A DNA stretch of 64,000 nucleotides from Nocardioides sp. Its GTDB lineage: Bacteria; Actinomycetota; Actinomycetes; Propionibacteriales; Nocardioidaceae. Position numbers and translations under genes: made by a program. Each line of letters opens with the position of its first letter. Within the stretch, counting starts at the first letter, position 1. Of the stretch, positions 1 to 7,766 are shown piece after piece. Location: the NCBI RefSeq assembly GCF_030019515.1, contig NZ_JASEEQ010000004.1:248001-312000 (forward strand), given 5' to 3'. The notes under the pieces are model-generated. The model saw only the letters and a program-made list of their open reading frames with translations. It had not been told where the DNA came from and did not search any database.

Positions 1-41
1 CGCTGCCCGCGGACGTCACGGCGGCCGAGCCGGGCCGGTGA
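1..41 (+). CDS. 3' end of a CDS cut by the window edge
   Basis: Reading the frame that ends in TGA at 39-41 gives the tail LPADVTAAEPGR. The stop overlaps the GTG start of the next gene (GTGA), so the two are translationally coupled. In related genomes the gene before this histidine phosphatase is often the ribosome silencing factor rsfS, but twelve residues cannot prove that. Confidence 0.45.
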   Translation, partial: LPADVTAAEPGR

Positions 42-670
42 GCGCGCCGCGCCGCCTGCTCCTCCTCCGGCACGGGCAGACCGCCTGGAACGCCGTACGC
101 CGCGTCCAGGGCCAGCTCGAGTCCGAGCTCGACGACACCGGTCACCGGCAGGCGGCCGCGCTCGCGCCGGTGCTCGCCGCGATGGGTCCGGCGGCGCTGT
201 GGTGCTCCGACAGCGCCCGCGCCCGCCAGACGGCGGCGTACCTCGCGAAGGAGACCGGGCTGGACCCCACCTTCGACCCCCGGTTGCGCGAGTACCTCCT
301 CGGCGAGCGCCAGGGACTGACCCACGAGGAGTACGCCGCCGCCGCGCCCGAGGAGTTCGCGGTCTTCCGGACCGGGGACTTCGACGTCGTCCCGGGCGGC
401 GAGACGGCCGCGCAGGTGTCCGCGCGGATGACCGCCGCGCTGCACGAGCTGCTCGCCTCGATCGGCCCGGGCGAGCTCGCCGTGGCGGTCTCCCACGGCG
501 CCGCGATCCGCGACTCCGTGCCGGTCCTGCTCGGCTGGCCGGTCACCGAGCGAGCGGCGCTGCACGGCATGGCGAACTGCGGTTGGGCACTGCTCGACCA
601 GCCGGCCGCGGGCGAGCCGCTGCGGCTGGTGGCCTACAACCGGGTGCTGCCGTCCTCGGACCCGGCCTGA
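38..670 (+). CDS. histidine phosphatase family protein (phosphoglycerate mutase-like)
   Basis: A 210-residue cytoplasmic phosphatase of the phosphoglycerate mutase / acid phosphatase fold. The signature LLLLRHGQTAWN near residues 7-18 supplies the catalytic His12 in the RHG motif. A second histidine comes in AVSHGAAIRD near residue 150, and RLREYLLGERQG contributes the phosphate-pocket region. Length fits the single-domain family. The GTG start overlaps the upstream stop, indicating an operon with the preceding gene. The substrate cannot be read from sequence: family members act on sugar phosphates, nucleotides or cobalamin intermediates. Confidence 0.9.
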   Translation: MSAPRRLLLLRHGQTAWNAVRRVQGQLESELDDTGHRQAAALAPVLAAMGPAALWCSDSARARQTAAYLAKETGLDPTFDPRLREYLLGERQGLTHEEYAAAAPEEFAVFRTGDFDVVPGGETAAQVSARMTAALHELLASIGPGELAVAVSHGAAIRDSVPVLLGWPVTERAALHGMANCGWALLDQPAAGEPLRLVAYNRVLPSSDPA

Positions 671-681
671 CGGACCCCGAT

Positions 682-710
682 TTCGCATCGGCCGGGCCGT
701 TGGCTAGTAT
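682..710 (+). promoter_or_regulatory. promoter of the tRNA-Ala gene
   Basis: TTCGCA at 682-687 and TAGTAT at 705-710 are separated by 17 bases and lie about 38 bases before the tRNA. This is a normal housekeeping-sigma arrangement. Inferred from sequence only. Confidence 0.5.
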
Positions 711-747
711 TCCGCGAGTTGTCACCCCGCTGGTCGGGGGAAGCAAT

Positions 748-820
748 GGGGCTGTGGCGCAGCTGGTAGCGCATCTGCATGGCATGCAGAGGGTCAGGGG
801 TTCGAGTCCCCTCAGCTCCA
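748..820 (+). tRNA. tRNA-Ala, anticodon GGC
   Basis: A 73-base cloverleaf reads directly from the sequence. The acceptor arm is GGGGCTG/CAGCTCC with discriminator A, the D arm GCGC/GCGC, and the anticodon stem TCTGC/GCAGA encloses ATGGCAT with GGC at loop positions 3-5. The T arm AGGGG/CCCCT has the TTCGAGT loop. It decodes GCC, the dominant Ala codon in this GC-rich genome. CCA is not encoded (CCG follows the discriminator). Confidence 0.97.
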
Positions 821-850
821 CCGAGACCGAGACCGAGAACAAGACCGAGA

Positions 851-871
851 GCCCGGCGCCGAGCGCCGGGC
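851..871 (+). terminator. hairpin terminator downstream of tRNA-Ala
   Basis: A perfect 9-bp stem GCCCGGCGC/GCGCCGGGC closes on a CGA triloop 30 bases past the tRNA. Only a weak T-rich tail (CTTCGTC) follows, as is common for actinobacterial terminators. Confidence 0.7.
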
Positions 872-1040
872 TTCGTCGATCTCGGCGGTCCCCGGGACGT
901 CAGGCGGGGGGTGTCACCCGTCCCACGTGCCGCAGGACGTCCCGACGCGGCGCGGCGAGGATGCGACCCGATGGCTCGGTCGCACGGCCCGGGTGCGAGG
1001 GTGGCCCGGACGCGAACCGCACCGATCCCGAGGAGTCATC

Positions 1041-1385
1041 ATGAGCGACCACACCGTGCGACAGGTCGTCCTGTCCACCGACGACCTGGACGAGTCGATC
1101 ACGTTCTACGAGGCCCTCGGCTTCACGCTGAAGTTCCGCGACGGCACGCACTACGCGGCGCTGGACGGCGGCTCGGTCACCATCGCCCTGGCCACCGCCA
1201 TCGACCACCCGCTGCCCGGCAAGGTCGTCATCGGCATCAGGACCGACGACGTCGACGGTGCGGCGGCGGCGATCGAGGCGAGCGGTGGCGCGATCGTGCG
1301 GGCGCCGTACGACGACGCCCACGAGCGGCGTGCCGTGGTCTACGACAACCAGGGCAACGGCCTGGTGTTCTACAAGGCCCACTGA
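1041..1385 (+). CDS. VOC (glyoxalase/bleomycin-resistance fold) family protein
   Basis: A 114-residue single-domain vicinal-oxygen-chelate protein. The start is the ATG at 1041, eight bases after GAGGAG. An upstream in-frame ATG at 927 lacks a ribosome site and would add a low-complexity Arg-rich stretch. The segments VLSTDDLDESITFYEALGF and AVVYDNQGNGLVFYKAH are the typical first strand/helix and last strand of the beta-alpha-beta-beta-beta module. Substrate and metal dependence are not evident. It stands alone between the tRNA and a convergent membrane-protein gene. Confidence 0.85.
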   Translation: MSDHTVRQVVLSTDDLDESITFYEALGFTLKFRDGTHYAALDGGSVTIALATAIDHPLPGKVVIGIRTDDVDGAAAAIEASGGAIVRAPYDDAHERRAVVYDNQGNGLVFYKAH

Positions 1386-1425
1386 TCGCGGGCGGTCGCG
1401 CCTCGCCAGCCGCCGAGGTGCCGGC

Positions 1426-1947
1426 TCAGGCGCCCGGGTGCGCCGTCGGGTGCGCTCCCGAGCTGAGCCAGCTCTGGAAGCCCGCGATGTCTCGGGCCTC
1501 CAGCTCGTCCAGGTAGGCCTGCCGGACGTTGACGATCTCGAGCTGCTCGGCCGGGGTCCGCGCCCGCCGCAGCGCCAGGCAGCTCTCGGACCAGGCGGCC
1601 CAGAGCCGCGCGTCGTCGGCGGCGCGCAGGTCGACGGCGGGGAGTCGGTCGCGACGGTGCGCGCGGACCAGTGGCCCGACGACAGCGGGCGACGTGGCGA
1701 GCGCGAACGCGCCGACTCCCAACGCCGCGGGCCCGAGCCACCCCAGCATCGCGACCCCGGCGACCGCCGCGAGGCCGGTCCCGACGCACTGCGCCGCCGT
1801 GGAGCGGGCGATCACCGCACGGCTCCCGGCGATCAGGACCGCCGCGCAGAGGAGCGCGGCCGGCGGCGCCACGAGCAGCCCGAAGAAGACCGGCACGGAC
1901 CCGACCGCCACCCAGGCCGAAGCCCAGACCCGTCGGTAGATGCCCAC
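1426..1947 (-). CDS. hypothetical membrane protein
   Basis: A 173-residue protein with a GTG start. The N-terminal half contains about four hydrophobic segments (roughly residues 8-30, 33-45, 52-70, 72-92). The C-terminal half is soluble, charged and helical (about 98-173), with the segment LEIVNVRQAYLDELEARDIAGF. I do not recognise the family. It is convergent with the VOC gene and lies over 100 bases downstream of the YceI gene on the same strand. Confidence 0.6.
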   Translation of the reverse strand: MGIYRRVWASAWVAVGSVPVFFGLLVAPPAALLCAAVLIAGSRAVIARSTAAQCVGTGLAAVAGVAMLGWLGPAALGVGAFALATSPAVVGPLVRAHRRDRLPAVDLRAADDARLWAAWSESCLALRRARTPAEQLEIVNVRQAYLDELEARDIAGFQSWLSSGAHPTAHPGA

Positions 1948-2070
1948 GCCCGTCGGTACCCACCGGCCGCTCCGACCACGCCCGGCCGGGCGGCGGCGGT
2001 GCTCAGACAGCGACGGACGGGGGCGGCCGGCGATGCCGACCGCCCCCGTCGCGGGTGGTGTGTGCCTCGG

Positions 2071-2640
2071 TCAGACGCTCTTGATCGCGGAGACCTCGAA
2101 CTCGAGGACGATCTTCTCGCCCACGAGCACGCCGCCGGTCTCGAGCGCGGCGTTCCAGGTGATCCCGAAGTCCTTGCGGTTGATCGTGACCGAGCCCTCG
2201 AAGCCGGCGCGCAGGTTGCCGAACGGGTCGGTGGCCGCGCCCTCGAACTCGAACGGGATCGTGACCGACTGGGTGACGCCCTTGATGGTCAGGTCGCCGA
2301 CCAGGTCGAAGGAGGTCGCGCCGGTGCTGCGGACGCCGGTGGAGACGAACGTGATGGTCGGGTACTCGTCCATCGCGAGGAAGTCGTTGCTGCGCAGGTG
2401 GCCGTCGCGCTGCTCGTTGCGGGTGTCGATGCTGGCGGCCTGGATGGTGACGGTGACCGTGGAGGCGGCCAGGTCGGTGCCGTCGACGACGGCGGTGCCC
2501 TCGAACTCGTTGAAGGCGCCGCGGACCTTGGTCACCATCGCGTGCCGGGCGACGAAGCCGACCCGGGTGTGCGAGGCGTCCAGCGTCCAGGTGCCGGTGA
2601 GGTCGGAGACGGTGGTGGGGGTGGCGGGGGTGGTGGTCAT
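2071..2640 (-). CDS. YceI family protein
   Basis: A 189-residue lipocalin-like beta-barrel protein of the YceI family, whose members bind polyisoprenoid or fatty-acyl ligands. The pattern is clear: GTWTLDASHTRVGFVARH near the N-terminus, a central VTVTIQAASIDTRNEQRDGHL with FLAMDEYPTITF, and the C-terminal RKDFGITWNAALETGGVLVG. No signal peptide is seen, so this form is probably cytoplasmic, as usual for the actinobacterial branch. ATG 2640 is chosen because GAGGAG stands just upstream; an in-frame start at 2685 lies inside the operator. It is divergent from marR and probably repressed by it. Confidence 0.93.
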   Translation of the reverse strand: MTTTPATPTTVSDLTGTWTLDASHTRVGFVARHAMVTKVRGAFNEFEGTAVVDGTDLAASTVTVTIQAASIDTRNEQRDGHLRSNDFLAMDEYPTITFVSTGVRSTGATSFDLVGDLTIKGVTQSVTIPFEFEGAATDPFGNLRAGFEGSVTINRKDFGITWNAALETGGVLVGEKIVLEFEVSAIKSV

Positions 2641-2668
2641 CTGAAGCTCCTCGTGGTGATGCGTGGCT

Positions 2669-2690
2669 AGTGGTTGATCGATCAACTACT
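2669..2690. promoter_or_regulatory. near-palindromic operator between yceI and marR
   Basis: A perfect 14-bp palindrome GTTGATCGATCAAC at 2673-2686 extends to 22 bp with one mismatched pair (2672/2687). It lies 29 bases upstream of the yceI start, and a further half site TCAACTA at 2714-2720 lies in the marR promoter. Size and position fit a MarR dimer site controlling both genes. Confidence 0.7.
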
Positions 2691-2728
2691 TTGCCACCAA
2701 CCTGGATGACGTGTCAACTATTCCCGGG

Positions 2729-2734
2729 TATGCT
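2729..2734 (+). promoter_or_regulatory. -10 box of marR (leaderless)
   Basis: TATGCT ends six bases before ATG 2741, so transcription should start at or beside the A of the start codon. No ribosome site precedes the ATG. Confidence 0.5.
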
Positions 2735-2740
2735 CGCCCC

Positions 2741-3217
2741 ATGAGCCCGGATGTCGAGTGGTTGACCACCGAGCAGGAGCAGGTCTGGCGCCGGTGGCTG
2801 GCCCTGAACGCGCTGCTGCCTGCTGCGTTGCACCACGCGCTGCAGGCCGACGCCGGACTCTCGCTGCCCGACTTCGACGTCCTGGTGCACCTGACCGACA
2901 GCGCGGCGGGCCGGGTGCGGGTCACCGACCTCGCGCAGGCACTGCAGTGGGAGAAGAGCCGAGTCTCCCACCACGTCACCCGGATGGAGCGCCGGGGGCT
3001 GGTCCGTCGCGAGGAGTGCCCGGACGACGCCCGCGGTGCGTTCGTCGTCGTCACCCCGGCCGGGCGAGCGGCGATCGAGCAGGCCGCGCCGGGCCACGTG
3101 GGGGCGGTGCGCGACCTGGTCTTCGACCAGCTGACCGGCGCCGAGCTCGCGAGCCTCGACGTGATCACCCGCAAGTTGCTCGCCCGCCTGGAGCCGGCCG
3201 CCCGCACCGGCGACTGA
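2741..3217 (+). CDS. MarR family transcriptional regulator
   Basis: A 158-residue winged-helix repressor. The DNA-binding core runs about residues 35-105: the recognition helix region is VTDLAQALQWEKSRVSHHV, followed by RMERRGLVRREECPDDARG, the wing with its conserved DxR. Terminal helices form the dimer interface. ATG 2741 is preferred over an in-frame GTG at 2711 because the -10 box lies between them. It is divergent from the YceI gene with the 22-bp operator in between, so autoregulation plus control of yceI is the simplest reading. MarR proteins usually respond to small aromatic ligands or oxidants; the ligand is unknown. Confidence 0.93.
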   Translation: MSPDVEWLTTEQEQVWRRWLALNALLPAALHHALQADAGLSLPDFDVLVHLTDSAAGRVRVTDLAQALQWEKSRVSHHVTRMERRGLVRREECPDDARGAFVVVTPAGRAAIEQAAPGHVGAVRDLVFDQLTGAELASLDVITRKLLARLEPAARTGD

Positions 3218-3269
3218 CCGTCACGACCCCGCAGGTAGCGTGGGCCGCCGGTCGACGGGAGGAGCGGGT

Positions 3270-4409
3270 GTGGGTGAGCCGGTCGAGATCGACACCGGGC
3301 AGGCGGACCAGCGCGCCGTCTACGACGCGCTGCGCGCCCGCTGCCCGGTCGCCCACGAGGACGGCGCCTGGGTGGTGCTGCGCCACGCTGAGGTCGTCGC
3401 CGCGGCCACCGACCCGGTCGCCTTCTCCAGCAACGTCACCGGCCGGCGCGCGATCCCGAACAGCCTGGACGGGCCGGAGCACGCGGCGTACCGAGCGGTC
3501 GTCGACCGCTACCTGACCGCCGAGCGCGTGGCCCGGCAGGAGCCGGTCTGCCGCCAGCACGCGGTCGCCATCGTCGACGCGCTGCCACGCGACGTCACCG
3601 TGAAGACCATCGGTGGGATCGGTGTGCCGTACGCCGTGCGCTCCCAGTCCTCCTGGCTGGGCTGGCCGGCCGAGCTCGAGGGGGAGCTGGTCGCCTGGAT
3701 GCAGGACAACCACGCCGCCACCCGGTCCGCGGACCGCGCGCGGACCGCGGAGGTAGCCGAGCGCTTCGACCACTTCATCCGCACCCTGCTGGACGAGCGG
3801 CGGGACCGCCCGGTGGTCGACGTCACCGGCGAGCTGCTGCAGGAGACCGTCGAGGGCCGGCCACTGACCGTCGAGGAGGTCGTGTCGATCCTGCGCAACT
3901 GGACCGCCGGCGATCTCGGGTCGCTGGCCACCTCGGTCGGCGTGATCGTGCACTTCCTCGCGGCCAACCCGGCACCGCAGCGCGAGGTGCGCGCGCTGGT
4001 CGAGGCCGGGGACCGGGCCGGGGTGGAGGCGGCCGTCGAGGAGATCCTGCGCATCGACGACCCGTTCGTGGCCAACCGCAGGGTGGCGACCAGGACCCTG
4101 GGGCTCGGCGGCGAGACGATCTCCGAGGGTGATCGGCTGCTGCTCAACTGGACCGCCGCCAACCGCGATCCGCTCGTCTTCGGGGACCCCGACGAGTTCG
4201 ACCCCGCCGGTCACGCCGCGGCCAACCTGGTCTTCGGGATCGGTCCGCACGTCTGCCCGGGCCGCGAGCTCACCCTGATGGAGCTGCGCGTGGTCGTCGA
4301 GGAGCTGCTGGTGCGCACCACCTGGCTCGAGCCCGCGCGCGACCGGCCGGCCGTGCGCGAGACCCCGCCGGTCGGGGGCTGGGCCCGGGTCCCCGTCGTG
4401 CTGCGCTGA
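3270..4409 (+). CDS. cytochrome P450
   Basis: A 379-residue class I bacterial P450. The heme-binding loop FGIGPHVCPGREL places the thiolate ligand at Cys329. The K-helix ExxR motif is EEILR (about 257-261) and the I helix reads WTAGDLGSLATS. In the I helix, the usual acid-Thr pair is represented by AGD with Ser three residues on, so oxygen activation chemistry may be altered. The start is GTG 3270, five bases after GGGAGGAG. No ferredoxin or reductase gene is adjacent, so electron donors must come from elsewhere. Substrate unknown. Confidence 0.93.
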   Translation: MGEPVEIDTGQADQRAVYDALRARCPVAHEDGAWVVLRHAEVVAAATDPVAFSSNVTGRRAIPNSLDGPEHAAYRAVVDRYLTAERVARQEPVCRQHAVAIVDALPRDVTVKTIGGIGVPYAVRSQSSWLGWPAELEGELVAWMQDNHAATRSADRARTAEVAERFDHFIRTLLDERRDRPVVDVTGELLQETVEGRPLTVEEVVSILRNWTAGDLGSLATSVGVIVHFLAANPAPQREVRALVEAGDRAGVEAAVEEILRIDDPFVANRRVATRTLGLGGETISEGDRLLLNWTAANRDPLVFGDPDEFDPAGHAAANLVFGIGPHVCPGRELTLMELRVVVEELLVRTTWLEPARDRPAVRETPPVGGWARVPVVLR

Positions 4410-4440
4410 TCCTCGGCAGGCCCGGGCCGACTCCGGGCCG

Positions 4441-4701
4441 TCAGGCGTGCGTGCGGTCCTTGCCGGCGACCGACTCCGCGACGCCGATCAGGAGCACGGC
4501 CGCGACGACGGCCAGCACGAAGCCGAGCACGTTGAGCTCCCAGATGCTGCCGGTGCCGAACGCCTGGGCGATCAGGCCGCCGATCAGCGAACCGACCAGG
4601 CCCAGGCCCAGGGTCGCGAGGATGCCGAGGTTCTGCCGGCCGGGCTTGATGAGGCGGGCCAGGGCGCCGATGATGAGCCCGGCCACGAGGAAACCGATCA
4701 T
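4441..4701 (-). CDS. GlsB/YeaQ/YmgE family stress-response membrane protein
   Basis: An 86-residue integral membrane protein with three hydrophobic, glycine-rich segments (about 2-16, 27-46, 55-76). The linker IKPGRQNLGILATLGLGL is diagnostic of the transglycosylase-associated protein family. ATG 4701 follows GAGGAG almost directly. It is a single gene convergent with the P450 and divergent from yjjI. The family is stress induced in several bacteria; the biochemical role is not established. Confidence 0.9.
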   Translation of the reverse strand: MIGFLVAGLIIGALARLIKPGRQNLGILATLGLGLVGSLIGGLIAQAFGTGSIWELNVLGFVLAVVAAVLLIGVAESVAGKDRTHA

Positions 4702-4812
4702 GCTCCTCAACGTATCCGCTGGCCCCCCGGCCGAAACCGACGCGAGCGTCCGGAGCCGGGCCGGGGCCCTTCGGCCCTTTTTTCCCAGGACCGCGATCCG
4801 CATGCTGGAGGC

Positions 4813-6360
4813 ATGGAGCTGCCCGAACTGCGTCGTCAGGCGCGCGACATCGTCGACGACCCCACCTTGACCTTCCGCCAGCGGATGCACCGGCTCGCGA
4901 CGCTCGCCGAGAACTCCCTGGAGCCGCCCGAGGTCTCCGCGGCATGCGCGGAGGCGCTCGACAAGCGGATCATCTGCGACATGTACGAGGGCAACGCGCC
5001 GCACCGGCCGCGCTACCTGCTGCCCGACTACGCGACGCTGCTGCGCCACGGCTCGGCGTTCCTCGAGCTCGGTCCGGCGACGGACCTGGACGAGGCGCTC
5101 ACCACGCTGCTCATCGGCTACAGCCAGGTGCCGTCCATCACCGGCTACCCGGTGTGGCTCGGCGACCTCGACGCGCTCCTGGAGCCGTACGTCGAGGGCG
5201 TCTCCGACGAGGAGCTGCACCGCAGGCTGCGGCTGTTCTGGATCTCGCTGGACCGGATGTTCCCCGACGCGTTCACCCACGCGAACCTCGGGCCCGACGA
5301 CAGCCGGGTCGGCCGGATGGCCCTGCGCCTGGAGCGCGAGCTGCTGCAGGTGGTGCCGAACCTCTCGCTCAAGGTCGACCCCGAGCGCACCCCGGACGAC
5401 TACGTCCGCGACGCGGTCGAGACCGTGTTCGCCTGCGGCAAGCCGCACTTCGTCAACCACCCGATGATGGTCGGCGACCTGGGTCCGGCGTACGGCGTGG
5501 TGTCCTGCTACAACTCGCTGGTCGCCGGCGGCGGCTCGCACACCCTGACCCGGCTGAACCTGCGCGAGGTCGCGCTGCGCCACGAGGGCGAGCGCACCTC
5601 GTTCCTCGACGAGCTGCTGCCGCGCTACGTCGAGCTGACCGCGGAGCTGATGGAGGCGCGGATCCGGCACCTGGTCGAGGAGGCCCGGTTCTTCGAGCAC
5701 TCCTGGCTGGTCACCGATGGTCTGCTGCACCTGGACCGCTACGCCGCGATGTTCGGCGTCTACGGCCTCGCGGAGGCGGTGTCGATCGTGCTCGAGCACG
5801 AGGGCGTCGACGCCCGCTACGGCCACGACGACGTCGCTGACGAGCTCGCGCTCCAGATCCTCACCCGCGTGCACGAGCTGGTCGCGGCCCGGCCGATGCC
5901 CTACTGCGAGGGGAACGGCGGGCGGGCGTTCCTGCACAGCCAGTCCGGCATCGACTCCGACGTCGGCGTGACCGCCGGCTGCCGGATCCCGGTCGGCGAC
6001 GAGCCGGACCTGCTGCGGCACCTGCGCACGATCACCCCGAACCACGCGCTGTTCCCGGCGGGCATCAGCGACGTGCTCGCCTTCGACGACACCGCGCGCC
6101 GCAACCCGGACGCCGTGGTCGACGTGATCCGCGGCGCCTTCCGGACCGGGATGCGGGACGTGACGTTCAACCTGGACAGCAACGACTTCATCCGGATCAC
6201 CGGCTACCTGGTGCGCAAGTCCGACCTGGCCAGGATCGAGCAGGGCGCGCGGCACGACAGCACGTTCCTCGGTGCGGGGTCGGTCGCCCAGTCGCACGTC
6301 GACCGGAGAGCGCCGAAGCGGATCGTCGCCCATGAGATCGACGCCGGTCCGGCTCGCTGA
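4813..6360 (+). CDS. yjjI: YjjI family glycyl-radical enzyme
   Basis: A 515-residue protein, the same size as the Escherichia coli YjjI family. The C-terminal radical loop is RITGYLVRK, placing the radical-bearing residue at Gly464. Candidate active-site cysteines lie in FACGKPHF and VSCYNSLV. Family members need a radical-SAM activase, and the yjjW-like gene follows with a 29-base overlap. ATG 4813 (MELPELRRQ) matches the family N-terminus; longer in-frame extensions are Arg-rich and run antisense to glsB. The reaction is not established. Glycyl radicals are oxygen labile, so presence in a presumably aerobic actinobacterium is notable. Confidence 0.92.
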   Translation: MELPELRRQARDIVDDPTLTFRQRMHRLATLAENSLEPPEVSAACAEALDKRIICDMYEGNAPHRPRYLLPDYATLLRHGSAFLELGPATDLDEALTTLLIGYSQVPSITGYPVWLGDLDALLEPYVEGVSDEELHRRLRLFWISLDRMFPDAFTHANLGPDDSRVGRMALRLERELLQVVPNLSLKVDPERTPDDYVRDAVETVFACGKPHFVNHPMMVGDLGPAYGVVSCYNSLVAGGGSHTLTRLNLREVALRHEGERTSFLDELLPRYVELTAELMEARIRHLVEEARFFEHSWLVTDGLLHLDRYAAMFGVYGLAEAVSIVLEHEGVDARYGHDDVADELALQILTRVHELVAARPMPYCEGNGGRAFLHSQSGIDSDVGVTAGCRIPVGDEPDLLRHLRTITPNHALFPAGISDVLAFDDTARRNPDAVVDVIRGAFRTGMRDVTFNLDSNDFIRITGYLVRKSDLARIEQGARHDSTFLGAGSVAQSHVDRRAPKRIVAHEIDAGPAR

Positions 6361-7057
6361 CGTCATCCCGTTCTCCTGGGTGGACGGCCCGGGGAACCGG
6401 TTCGTCGTCTTCGTCCAGGGCTGCTCGTTCGACTGCCTGGCCTGCCACAACCCCGAGACGATCGCACCGTCCGGGCCGGCCGCCCGGGTCAGCTCGACGG
6501 GGGAGCTGCTCGAGCAGATCCGGGTGGCCGAGCCCTACCTGTCCGGGGTCACGGTCTCGGGCGGCGAGGCGACCGGGCAGTGGCGGTTCGTGCGCGACCT
6601 GTTCGCCGAGGTGCGCGCGGACCCGCAGCTGGCCCGCCTGACGACGTACGTCGACTCGAACGGGCACGCGCTCCCGCGGGTCTGGGACGCGCTGCTGCCG
6701 GTGACCGACGGGTTCATGATCGACCTCAAGGCGCTCGACCCCGAGGTGCACCGCCGGCTCACCGGGCGGGGCAACGAGCTGGTGCTCGACTCGATCCGCT
6801 ACCTGCACGGTCAGGGTCGGCTGCACGAGGTGCGGCTGCTCCTGGTTCCGGGGTACAACGACAGCCCGGACCAGCTCGCCCGGACGGCCGCGTGGCTCGC
6901 CGCCCTCGACCCGCGCCTGCGGGTGGTGGTCATCGGCTTCCGCCGGCACGGCGTGCGCCCGGAGCACCAGCACCTCCCCGAGGCCACGCCGGAGCTGATC
7001 GAGGACGCCCGGCGAGCGCTCGCCGCGGCCGGCCTCGGTGCGGTCGTCACCGTCTGA
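6332..7057 (+). CDS. yjjW: YjjW family glycyl-radical enzyme activase (radical SAM)
   Basis: A 241-residue radical-SAM protein. CSFDCLACHN gives the CxxxCxxC cluster motif at Cys31, Cys35 and Cys38. SGVTVSGGEATGQ is the GGE motif that contacts S-adenosylmethionine, and MIDLKALDPEVHRRLTGRGN is typical of pyruvate formate-lyase activase relatives. It is somewhat shorter than E. coli YjjW, and I see no second ferredoxin-type cysteine cluster. The start lies inside the 3' end of yjjI, so the two are made together; the expected role is to generate the Gly464 radical on YjjI. Confidence 0.92.
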   Translation: MRSTPVRLADVIPFSWVDGPGNRFVVFVQGCSFDCLACHNPETIAPSGPAARVSSTGELLEQIRVAEPYLSGVTVSGGEATGQWRFVRDLFAEVRADPQLARLTTYVDSNGHALPRVWDALLPVTDGFMIDLKALDPEVHRRLTGRGNELVLDSIRYLHGQGRLHEVRLLLVPGYNDSPDQLARTAAWLAALDPRLRVVVIGFRRHGVRPEHQHLPEATPELIEDARRALAAAGLGAVVTV

Positions 7058-7079
7058 CGGGCCGGCGCGAGGTCCGCTC

Positions 7080-7766
7080 TCAGCCGAAGGCGTGGTCGGG
7101 GGCCTCGCTCGGCAGCTCGCTCAGGCGGACGGTCGACTCCGGCCAGGCGATCTCGGCCGCCTCGGCGCCGACGATCACGGTGTGCCGATGCAGGCGGCGT
7201 ACGACGGTCCGCACCAGCCACGGGCCCTGGTCGCCGCGCCGGTCGTAGCCCAGCAGCGACCCCGGACGGCCGTGCCCGACCATCAGCGAGCAGAGCACCA
7301 GCGAGCCGTCGTCACCGGGCTCGAACCGGGCGTCCATGACCCGACCGACCCGCTCGCCGTCGGGGCCGCGGACCGCCATCCCGGTCAGCCGCCCCAGGCG
7401 GTGGCCCTCGTGGTCGCGGCGCAGCACCCCGTCGCGTCGCACCGAGAGGTGCAGCGCGCTGTCGAGGCGGTCCACGTCCTCCATGTCGATGCGCCACGGG
7501 CGGGTTCGGTGCGGCTCGGCGGGCTTGAGCTGGGCCCACTTCTCCACGAGCGCGCTGCCGGTCCGTCCGCCGATCCGGGCGAGGAGCGCAGCGGGCCCGG
7601 TCAGCACCGCGGTGATCGCCAGGTGCGTGCCGACCTGGGTGAGCTCGACGTCGTCGACCTTGCCGAGCAGGGCGCCCTCGGAGTCGACGAGCTGACGGTC
7701 GAGCAGGTGCAGGGCACCGTCGATCCGTCCCTCGAGCCGGTTCTCCCGGCGCTCGTCGCCGCTCAC
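7080..7766 (-). CDS. PRC-barrel domain protein
   Basis: A 228-residue soluble protein. LHLLDRQLVDSEGALLGKVDDVEL at about residues 16-39 is a PRC-barrel strand set, and a second barrel-like unit follows around VRGPDGERVGRVMDARFEP. The middle resembles the linker of cytoplasmic PRC/MgtE-N-like proteins. The GTG start overlaps the stop of the NRAMP-like gene by four bases (GTGA), making it the last gene of a three-gene operon. PRC barrels mediate protein or RNA contacts; here a regulatory or scaffold role for the transporter is inference. Confidence 0.75.
   Translation of the reverse strand: MSGDERRENRLEGRIDGALHLLDRQLVDSEGALLGKVDDVELTQVGTHLAITAVLTGPAALLARIGGRTGSALVEKWAQLKPAEPHRTRPWRIDMEDVDRLDSALHLSVRRDGVLRRDHEGHRLGRLTGMAVRGPDGERVGRVMDARFEPGDDGSLVLCSLMVGHGRPGSLLGYDRRGDQGPWLVRTVVRRLHRHTVIVGAEAAEIAWPESTVRLSELPSEAPDHAFG

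Noticed and set aside
4441-6450. Long minus-strand open frame of about 669 codons across yjjI
   Set aside because: It is antisense to a clear glycyl-radical enzyme and is composition-driven. Only its last 86 codons (from ATG 4701) are a real gene, glsB.
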